Origin: Betaproteobacteria bacterium
Lineage (GTDB): Bacteria; Pseudomonadota; Gammaproteobacteria; Burkholderiales; SG8-39
Assembly (NCBI GenBank): GCA_027317055.1
Contig: DAHVFK010000186.1
Coordinates: forward strand, 1 to 6,976
DNA length: 6,976 nucleotides
Reading direction: 5' to 3'
The position numbers and the translations under genes were made by a program. Below the pieces are notes generated by a model that saw nothing but the letters and a program-made list of their open reading frames with translations, had not been told where the DNA came from and searched no databases. Positions 1-5,243 of the stretch are shown here, piece after piece (position 1 is the stretch's first letter; each line of letters opens with the position of its first letter).

Positions 1-2
1 AC

Positions 3-1535
3 GCCGCGGTATCCTATGCGCAGCGCAGCGCGCAGGTCGAAGCAGCCGGCGGCGTGGCCGCGGCGGCGCTTGCCGGCGCGGTAGCGCGTGCCGGCTACGG
101 CGCCGAGCTGCGCGAGCCGGCCGCGGACAGGCAGGGCAGCAAGCCCGCCATCGCGATCGTCGGCAGCGGCGGCGCCGCGTTCGCGGCCGCGCTGCGCGCG
201 GTCGAAGAAGGCGCGTCGGTGACCATGATCGAGGCCGGCACGGTCGGCGGCACCTGCGTCAACATCGGCTGCGTGCCCTCGAAGATCATGATCCGCGCAG
301 CGCACGTCGCGCACCTTCAGGCCGCTCATCCGTTCGCCGGGATCGAGCGCCGCATGCCGGCGGTCGACCGGCGCGCGCTGCTCGCGCAACAGCAGGCGCG
401 GGTCGAGCAGCTGCGGCACGACAAGTACGAGGCAATCCTCGAGTCCCACGCGGACCGCATCAGGCTGTTGCACGGGCGCGCCCGCTTCACCGATGCGCGC
501 ACGCTTGCCGTGACGCTTCCGGGTGGCACCGTCGAGACCGTCCACGCCGACCGGGTAATGATCGCGACTGGCGCCTCGCCCGCGGTTCCCGAGGTACCCG
601 GACTCAAGCAAACGCCCTACTGGACTTCGACCGAGGCCCTCGCAGCTGAAAGCCTGCCCGATCATCTGATCGTCTATGGTGGGTCCGTGGTGGCGCTCGA
701 GCTGGCGCAGGCCTTCCTGCGCCTGGGCTCGAAGGTCACGCTGCTGGCGCGCTCGACCCTGATGTCCAGGGAAGACCCGGCGCTCGGCGCGGAGCTCGAG
801 CGCGCCCTCGCCGGCGAGGGCATGCGGATCCTCACTCACACGACGCTCAACAGCGTCGCTTACGAATGCGGCGTGTTCCGGGCCGACACCGGCACCGAAA
901 CGCTTACCGGCGACAGGCTGCTGGTTGCGACCGGGCGCCGGCCCAACACCGAAGGCCTCGGCCTCGGGACAGCGGGGGTAAAGACAGGTCGCAACGGCGC
1001 AATCGTCGTCGATGAGCGCATGCAGACCTCGGCTGAGGGCGTGTACGCCGCCGGGGACTGCACCGACCAGCCCGAATACGTCTACGTCGCCGCAGCCGGT
1101 GGCACGCGCGCGGCGATCAATATGACCGGCGGCGAGGCGCGGCTCGACCTTTCGGTGCTGCCGGCGGTGACTTTTACCGATCCGCAGGTCGCGACCGTCG
1201 GCCTCACCGAGGCGCAGGCCGCCAAGCGCGGAATCGACGCCGAGAGCCGCACGCTTGCACTGGACAACATTCCCCGCGCACTGGCCAATTTCGACACTCG
1301 CGGCTTCGTCAAGCTGGTGGCGGAGAAGGGCTCGGGCCGCCTGCTCGGGGCACAGATCCTCGCGGCCGAGGCCGGCGAAGTGATCCAGTCGGCGGCGCTT
1401 GCGCTGCGCGCCGGGCTCACGATCGAAGATCTCGCGGGGCAACTATTCCCGTACCTCACCATGGTCGAAGGCCTGAAGCTGTGCGCCCAGACCTTTACCC
1501 GGGACGTGAGGCAGCTGTCGTGCTGCGCGGGTTGA
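3..1535 (+). CDS. merA: Mercuric reductase MerA (5'-truncated by the window edge)
   Basis: This cytoplasmic flavoenzyme reduces Hg(II) to volatile Hg(0) with NADPH. The frame is open to the left edge. The first ~35 visible residues (AVSYAQRS..., then GGV...LAGAVARAGYGAEL) are the back half of an NmerA/MerP-like HMA domain, so the GTG at 54 is internal and the real start lies outside. In visible numbering, the FAD Rossmann motif is near 53-59. The redox-active pair is C85/C90 in GGTCVNIGCVPSK. The NADPH-binding segment GGSVVALEL starts at 226, and AGDCTDQ (G351, D352) is the second FAD motif. Tyrosines matching the known Hg-binding pair are in PYWTSTEAL (Y206) and LFPYLTMVEGLK (Y484). The C-terminal vicinal cysteines C507/C508 sit in LSCCAG, as in Tn501 MerA, where the pair passes Hg(II) to the active site of the partner subunit. 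C494, in KLCAQTF, is an extra cysteine where I recall alanine in Tn501. The stop overlaps the merB start. Identity is essentially certain. Confidence 0.97.
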   Translation, partial: AAVSYAQRSAQVEAAGGVAAAALAGAVARAGYGAELREPAADRQGSKPAIAIVGSGGAAFAAALRAVEEGASVTMIEAGTVGGTCVNIGCVPSKIMIRAAHVAHLQAAHPFAGIERRMPAVDRRALLAQQQARVEQLRHDKYEAILESHADRIRLLHGRARFTDARTLAVTLPGGTVETVHADRVMIATGASPAVPEVPGLKQTPYWTSTEALAAESLPDHLIVYGGSVVALELAQAFLRLGSKVTLLARSTLMSREDPALGAELERALAGEGMRILTHTTLNSVAYECGVFRADTGTETLTGDRLLVATGRRPNTEGLGLGTAGVKTGRNGAIVVDERMQTSAEGVYAAGDCTDQPEYVYVAAAGGTRAAINMTGGEARLDLSVLPAVTFTDPQVATVGLTEAQAAKRGIDAESRTLALDNIPRALANFDTRGFVKLVAEKGSGRLLGAQILAAEAGEVIQSAALALRAGLTIEDLAGQLFPYLTMVEGLKLCAQTFTRDVRQLSCCAG

Positions 1536-2230
1536 TGCGCGAACACCCGATGCGCGAACCGAGCGCGCCCGCAGTGCGTGACGTGGTACAGCATCTGCTG
1601 GCCGTCTTGCCGGAGCTCGACGAGGGCGATCAGCGGCTTTCGCTCGCGCTCTACCGCGAGCTTGCGCAGGGGGCGCCGGTGCCGCACTCGCTGCTCGCGA
1701 CTCGGCTCGGGATCAGCGTCGCCGAGGTCGATCAACGGCTGGCGAACTGGCCCGGGATCCACCGCGACGAACAGCAGCGCATCGTCGGATACTGGGGCCT
1801 GACCATCGTGCCCACTCGGCACGGATTGCGCGTTGGCGAGCAAAATCTCTACGCGTGGTGTGCGTGGGACACGTTGTTTATTCCCGCGCTGCTGGGCGCG
1901 TGCGCGCAAGTGGAATCGGCCTGCCGAGACACGAATGCCCCCGTGCGGCTCACGGTCGGCTCCGACGCCCTCGAAGCAGCCTCGCCCGAGAATCTGTGGG
2001 TTTCGTTCGTGCTGCCGAGTGCCGACAGCATGCGGCGCGATCTGCGTGCGAGCTTTTGCCACAACGTGCACTTCTTTCGCTCGCCCGATCTCGCGGCGCT
2101 GCACCGCGTCCTGCCGCCGTCCGCCTTCGTGCTCACGCTCGCCGACGCGTTCGAAGTTGGGCGCGCGCGAAACCGTAGTCGCTACCGACTTGTAGCGGAT
2201 CTCCTCACAGTGACGAGCGAGGCTGGATGA
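1535..2230 (+). CDS. merB: Organomercurial (alkylmercury) lyase MerB
   Basis: MerB protonolyses the carbon-mercury bond of organomercurials, giving a hydrocarbon and Hg(II) that MerA then reduces. The 231-residue product is close to the usual ~212. An N-terminal helical region (about 12-70, ending LGISVAEVDQRL) resembles the winged-helix part of the family. The catalytic core is LYAWCAWDTLFIPAL with C109 and D112, matching Cys96 and Asp99 of the R831b enzyme. C175 in SFCHNVHFF matches Cys159, so the Cys-Asp-Cys triad is complete. The residue after C175 is His, where R831b has a second Cys. C130 in ACRDTNAP matches the structural Cys117. I chose the ATG at 1535 because it shares its A with the merA TGA stop (TGATG), typical of translational coupling. 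An in-frame ATG at 1550 is possible. A GTG at 1481 would overlap merA by 55 bases and is unlikely. Confidence 0.95.
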   Translation: MREHPMREPSAPAVRDVVQHLLAVLPELDEGDQRLSLALYRELAQGAPVPHSLLATRLGISVAEVDQRLANWPGIHRDEQQRIVGYWGLTIVPTRHGLRVGEQNLYAWCAWDTLFIPALLGACAQVESACRDTNAPVRLTVGSDALEAASPENLWVSFVLPSADSMRRDLRASFCHNVHFFRSPDLAALHRVLPPSAFVLTLADAFEVGRARNRSRYRLVADLLTVTSEAG

Positions 2231-2234
2231 AAAG

Positions 2235-2912
2235 ATGAAAGATCTATTGAAACAATTCTCCGGAATCTTCGGCGCTGGCGTGGCGGCGGCCTGCTGCCTG
2301 GGCGCCCCGGTCGTCCTGGCGGCGCTCGGCGCCGCAGGGCTCGGCTTCCTGATCAAGGACGCCTACCTGATGCCGATCTTCGCTGCCTTCGCGGCGCTGA
2401 GCCTGTGGCTGCTTTTCGGCTCGACGCGCAGGCACGCGAACCTGGTTCCGTTCTGGCTCGGCCTGGCGGGCGGCATCGCGGGCGTCGCCGGACTGTGGCT
2501 GCTGGTGACCGGGTTCTATCCGAAGTCATGGCCCGTCTATGCGGGGCTCATCGCGCTCGTCGCGGCAAGCGTATGGGACGCAGTGAGCGGCCGCCGCGCC
2601 GCGGCGAAGGCGCGGGTTTGCGAAACGCCCGCGGCGAGGCGTCTCGCCACGAAAGCCCTGATGGGAATCGTCGCCGGCGGCGCGTTGTACGGCACCTACA
2701 AGTCGGTACAGCTGCTGTCTCCGGCCAGTCAGGCAAGTGCCGGCGGCGAGCAGGAAAAGTGCTTCGGCATCGCCAAGGCGGGACAGAACGACTGCTCGAG
2801 CGCGACGCACGGCTGCAACGGTCAGGCAACGGTCGATTACGGCCCCGACGACTTCAAGTACGTGGCCAAAGGGACCTGCCTCAAAATGGGCGGCAAGCTG
2901 ACCGCCGCCTGA
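2235..2912 (+). CDS. merC: MerC-like mercury transporter fused to a DUF2282/bufferin-type domain
   Basis: The 225-residue product has two parts. Residues 1-120 resemble MerC inner-membrane Hg(II) transporters: four predicted helices (about 10-40, 44-62, 72-93, 99-118), LGAAGLGFL after helix 1, and ASVWDAVSG closing helix 4, like the matching MerC segments. Helix 1 carries vicinal C20-C21, as in MerT, rather than the spaced pair I recall in Tn21 MerC. Residues 121-137 are basic and contain C129. A fifth helix (about 138-160) leads to residues 170-225, which match the DUF2282/BufA1 pattern: C176 in EKCFGIAKAGQNDC, then C187, C194 (HGCNGQ) and C205 (AKGTCLKMGG). Positive charges at the start, at R65-R66 and at 120-127 predict a cytoplasmic N-terminus and a periplasmic C-terminal domain. 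That domain could capture Hg(II) or another soft metal and hand it to the membrane cysteines (inference). The gene starts 4 bases after the merB stop; GGA at 2225-2227 is a weak ribosome site. The fold assignments are from recalled family patterns. Confidence 0.85.
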   Translation: MKDLLKQFSGIFGAGVAAACCLGAPVVLAALGAAGLGFLIKDAYLMPIFAAFAALSLWLLFGSTRRHANLVPFWLGLAGGIAGVAGLWLLVTGFYPKSWPVYAGLIALVAASVWDAVSGRRAAAKARVCETPAARRLATKALMGIVAGGALYGTYKSVQLLSPASQASAGGEQEKCFGIAKAGQNDCSSATHGCNGQATVDYGPDDFKYVAKGTCLKMGGKLTAA

Positions 2913-2945
2913 TCAGCCCGAAACCTCATCTGCAAGGAATTCAAC

Positions 2946-3401
2946 ATGACTGAGCCTCGACTCTCCGGCCGCTCCTGGCCACGCGCCATCGGCATCGGAC
3001 TTGGCGTCGCCGTGCTGACTGGAATGATGATGGCGATACTTGCGAAGATCGGTGTTTCGCCGTTCCCAAAACCACCTTCACTGGCTTTTGCCGAAACGCT
3101 GCTTGGACGTGACCTGCCGCTGCCGGTCGGACTTCTGTTCCACGCGGCTTATGTAACCTTTTGGTGCGTGGTGTACGTCCGCTTTTTCCCGCAACGCAAT
3201 CTCAAGACGGCGTTCGCCCTGGCGCTGGTGCTCTGGCTGGCCGTCCTGGTGGTCTTCTTTCCGCTGGTGGGCTGGGGATTCGCGGGCACGCACGTCAGCC
3301 CGAAGCTGATTCCGGCCTCCCTGCTGCCGCACTTTCTGTTCGGGATTCTCCTCTGGGGCCTCGACAAGTACCTTCCCCGCAAAGCGGCCACCGCGCCCTA
3401 A
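2946..3401 (+). CDS. Four-helix membrane protein of unknown function, last gene of the mer operon
   Basis: I do not recognise a named family with certainty. The 151-residue product has about four hydrophobic helices (13-34, 58-79, 88-108, 123-139), a short basic N-terminus and a basic tail (KYLPRKA). Notable residues in or near the membrane are H66 (LLFHAAYVTFW), C74, the loop FFPLVGWGFAG (104-114), and H129 (LPHFLFG). There is no signal peptide and no CxxC metal motif. The ATG at 2946 is preceded by AAGGA at 2934-2938 with a 7-base gap, a good ribosome site. The gene lies 33 bases downstream of the MerC-bufferin fusion on the same strand, with no terminator between them, so co-transcription with the mer genes is likely. 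It may be an accessory transport or membrane factor, but nothing in the sequence proves a metal role. Confidence 0.8.
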   Translation: MTEPRLSGRSWPRAIGIGLGVAVLTGMMMAILAKIGVSPFPKPPSLAFAETLLGRDLPLPVGLLFHAAYVTFWCVVYVRFFPQRNLKTAFALALVLWLAVLVVFFPLVGWGFAGTHVSPKLIPASLLPHFLFGILLWGLDKYLPRKAATAP

Positions 3402-3434
3402 CGACAACCACGCAAGCGGCAAATAGGGCGCGCC

Positions 3435-3447
3435 ACGGGAATCCCGT
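3435..3447. terminator. Small hairpin between convergent genes, possible weak terminator
   Basis: ACGGG-AAT-CCCGT forms a perfect 5-bp GC-rich stem with a 3-base loop. It sits in the 50-base gap between the end of the four-helix membrane gene (+) and the end of the small membrane gene (-), where a bidirectional terminator would be expected. Neither side has a T-tract, so intrinsic termination is doubtful and the hairpin may be chance in GC-rich DNA. Confidence 0.25.
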
Positions 3448-3451
3448 CGGA

Positions 3452-3676
3452 TTACGGAGCGAGATGAATCTTGCGCCACCATCGCCGCACCGCGACAAGG
3501 GCCCAGACGCCTTCGACCACGCCGAAGGGCCAGGCGCCCTGCAGGAATCCGTACACTGAAGCGAGCAGGCACGCGCCGGCGAACGCGAGCACGAAGCGCG
3601 GGCCGCGATCTTCCAGCGCGTAGAAAATCATCATCGCGGATACCGCAAAGACACCGTATAGCGTTAGCAGGTCCAT
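3452..3676 (-). CDS. Small conserved-looking membrane protein, 74 residues
   Basis: The product has an acidic turn, LEDRGPRF (21-28), between hydrophobic segments at about 4-20 and 27-46. A third segment (49-64) includes FLQGAWPFGVVEGVWAL, and the tail is basic and tryptophan-rich (RRWWRKI). This pattern (MDLLTLYG start, FYALEDR, AYGFLQGAWPFG-like loop) resembles small uncharacterised proteobacterial membrane proteins I recall, but I cannot name a function. The reading frame is supported by its coherent hydrophobic pattern with charged turns, unlike the arginine-rich antisense frames nearby. The start is the ATG complementary to 3674-3676, and I see no strong ribosome site before it. The gene converges on the mer operon and diverges from the oxidoreductase at 3704 with only 27 bases between start codons. 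Confidence 0.75.
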   Translation of the reverse strand: MDLLTLYGVFAVSAMMIFYALEDRGPRFVLAFAGACLLASVYGFLQGAWPFGVVEGVWALVAVRRWWRKIHLAP

Positions 3677-3690
3677 TCGTGGATGCTAGC

Positions 3691-3696
3691 AAGGAG
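3691..3696 (+). promoter_or_regulatory. Shine-Dalgarno site fixing the start of the oxidoreductase at 3704
   Basis: AAGGAG lies 7 bases before the ATG at 3704. An earlier in-frame ATG at 3683 would place this motif inside the coding region and has no ribosome site of its own. The family's N-terminus also begins just before the beta strand that starts at about residue 5 of the shorter form (KQYDLIAIGAGTG), so 3704 is the better start. Confidence 0.8.
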
Positions 3697-3703
3697 AACC
3701 GAC

Positions 3704-5053
3704 ATGTCCAAACAATATGACCTCATCGCCATCGGCGCGGGAACCGGCGCCTCCGGCGCCGCTTCTCAATGCCGCGCCGCCGGCTGGAAGGTCGCCGTGA
3801 TCGACCACCTGCCGTTCGGCGGCACCTGCGCGCTGCGCGGCTGCGATCCGAAGAAGGTGCTGGTCGGCGCAGCGGAAGCGATCGATCACGCGCGCCGCAT
3901 GCGCGGCAAGGGCGTCGGCGCGGGTGCGCCGGGAATCGTGTGGGACGAGCTGATGCGCTTCAAGCGCACCTTCACCGAGCCGGTGCCGGCGATGAAGGAA
4001 CGCAGCTTCGCCAAGAACGGCATCGACGCCTATCACGGCCGCGCCAGGTTTCGCGGGCCGCGCACGCTCGAGGTCGGCGGCGAGGTGCTCGAGGGCCGCT
4101 TTATCGTGATCGCGGTCGGCGCGGTTCCGATGCGCCTCGGGATTCCGGGCGAGGAGCACCTCGTCACCAGCACCGAGTTTCTCGAGCTCGACCGACTGCC
4201 GAAGAAGATCGTCTTGCTCGGCGGCGGGTTCATCGCGGCCGAGTTCGCGCACATCGCGGCGCAAGCCGGCGCCCAGGTCACCGTGCTCGAGCAGGCCGAG
4301 CGCATGCTGACGCCGTTCGATCCGGACCTGGTCGGCTGGCTGATGGAGAAGTTCCACGAAATCGGCGTCGACGTGCGGCTCAAGACCCGCGTCACCGCGA
4401 TCGATAAAAGCGACGGCAGCCTGTCCGTGCGCGCGTCCTCGAACGGCAAGGACGAGGTGTTCAAGGCCGATCTCGTGGTTCATGCGGCCGGGCGCGTCCC
4501 CGATCTCGAACCGCTGGATCTTGCCGCGGCCGGGGTGGAGAGCGCGAAGGGCCGGCTGCGGCTGAATGAATTTCTCCAAAGCGTCTCCAATCCCGCCGTC
4601 TATGCGGTCGGCGACGCTGCGCTGAGCGGTCCGCCGCTGACGCCCGTATCGAGCCACGACGCGAAGGTAGCCGCAGCCAACATGTTGCACGGCAATCACC
4701 GCAAACCGGACTACCTCGGCGTGCCGAGCGTCGCGTTCACGCTTCCGCCCATCGCGTCGGTCGGCCTGAGCGAGCAGCGGGCGCGCGAGGACGGGCTCAA
4801 GTTCCGCGTGCAGCACCAGAAAACCTCCGGCTGGTATACGGCGCGGCGCCTGGCCGAGACGGTTTACGGATTCAAGGTCCTGGTCGAAGAGGGGAGCGGG
4901 CGCATTCTCGGCGCGCACCTGGTCGGACCGCACATCGACGAGGTGATCAACGTCTTTGCGCTGGCGATCCGCAAGGGCCTGACCGCGGACGACCTGAAGA
5001 GCACGATTTTCGCCTATCCGACCGGGGCCTCCGACATCGGGTACATGGTTTGA
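3704..5053 (+). CDS. Class-I FAD/NAD(P) disulfide oxidoreductase with Tyr in place of the catalytic His
   Basis: The 449-residue flavoprotein belongs to the glutathione reductase / dihydrolipoamide dehydrogenase / MerA superfamily and is a typical length for it. It has an FAD Rossmann motif GAGTGASG (11-18), the redox-active disulfide C42/C47 in GGTCALRGCDPKK, a second Rossmann motif GGGFIAAE (173-180) and the FAD motif YAVGDAA (300-306). E196 at the end of the second NAD-domain strand (VLEQAER) suggests NADH rather than NADPH (inference). The dimerisation domain is present from about 340. Classic members have HPTxxE near the C-terminus; here it reads YPTGASD (438-444), so the proton-relaying His is Tyr. 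There is no MerA-like C-terminal cysteine pair and no NmerA domain, so this is not a second mercuric reductase. The substrate is unknown. It is probably expressed from its own promoter, because the preceding gene points the other way. The gene product might be annotated glutathione reductase-like or dihydrolipoyl dehydrogenase-like. Confidence 0.9.
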   Translation: MSKQYDLIAIGAGTGASGAASQCRAAGWKVAVIDHLPFGGTCALRGCDPKKVLVGAAEAIDHARRMRGKGVGAGAPGIVWDELMRFKRTFTEPVPAMKERSFAKNGIDAYHGRARFRGPRTLEVGGEVLEGRFIVIAVGAVPMRLGIPGEEHLVTSTEFLELDRLPKKIVLLGGGFIAAEFAHIAAQAGAQVTVLEQAERMLTPFDPDLVGWLMEKFHEIGVDVRLKTRVTAIDKSDGSLSVRASSNGKDEVFKADLVVHAAGRVPDLEPLDLAAAGVESAKGRLRLNEFLQSVSNPAVYAVGDAALSGPPLTPVSSHDAKVAAANMLHGNHRKPDYLGVPSVAFTLPPIASVGLSEQRAREDGLKFRVQHQKTSGWYTARRLAETVYGFKVLVEEGSGRILGAHLVGPHIDEVINVFALAIRKGLTADDLKSTIFAYPTGASDIGYMV

Positions 5054-5243
5054 CGCAGAGCGCACACGTCACAGACTGCGGATGCCGCTCTCTCGGCCCG
5101 AAAAAACTCAAGAACGTGAGCGGATCCGTCGAGGTATTGGAGATCCAAGTATGTAGGCGCGCCCCTTCATCGGGATCGATTTGAGCAGTCGGCTCTACCG
5201 CTATCATGCGAATCTTCAGCAACGTCTATTAGAGGGGTTCGCG
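5054..5243. other. 190-base intergenic spacer upstream of the selD fusion
   Basis: The spacer lies between the oxidoreductase stop and the selD-fusion start and has no convincing gene. It is locally less GC-rich than the coding DNA, with an A-run at 5101-5106. A short frame on the - strand (5170 to 5108, 20 codons plus stop) and a longer overlapping - strand frame cross it, but neither has supporting evidence. I see no strong rho-independent terminator and no complete tRNA cloverleaf. Confidence 0.6.
5181..5207 (+). promoter_or_regulatory. Tentative sigma70-like promoter for the selD fusion gene
   Basis: TTGAGC at 5181-5186 and TATCAT at 5202-5207 resemble -35 and -10 hexamers. The spacing is 15 bases, shorter than the usual 16-18. 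Transcription would begin near 5214, giving a leader of about 30 bases with the purine-rich ribosome site AGAGGGG at 5231-5237 ahead of the ATG at 5244. This is a weak match made by eye. Confidence 0.22.

Noticed and set aside
54..56. GTG at 54 as the start of merA
   Set aside because: The same frame continues upstream to the window edge and reads as the end of the NmerA domain, so the start lies outside.
1481..1483. GTG at 1481 as the start of merB
   Set aside because: It would overlap merA by 55 bases with no ribosome site; the ATG at 1535 overlapping the merA stop fits better.
1082..2356. Long open frame on the - strand (424 codons) opposite merA and merB
   Set aside because: It lies antisense to two unmistakable genes, has low-complexity Arg/Ala/Pro/Ser-rich composition and no recognisable motif; this is common in GC-rich DNA.
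3683..3685. ATG at 3683 as the start of the oxidoreductase
   Set aside because: The strong AAGGAG at 3691-3696 lies downstream of it and is correctly spaced for the ATG at 3704.
3704..5053. A second mercuric reductase
   Set aside because: It has the CxxxxC active site but no NmerA domain and no C-terminal vicinal cysteines, and it ends in YPTGASDIGYMV.
3686..5065. Long - strand frame (459 codons) opposite the FAD oxidoreductase
   Set aside because: It mirrors a complete gene with full catalytic motifs. Its own product is rich in Arg, His, Asp and Gln without any domain pattern.
5107..5120. Terminator candidate CTCA-N6-TGAG after the oxidoreductase
   Set aside because: The stem has only four pairs and no following T-tract.
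5183..5201. Possible tRNA on the - strand (D-arm-like GGTAGAGC)
   Set aside because: No acceptor stem, anticodon arm or T-arm consensus could be assembled around it.
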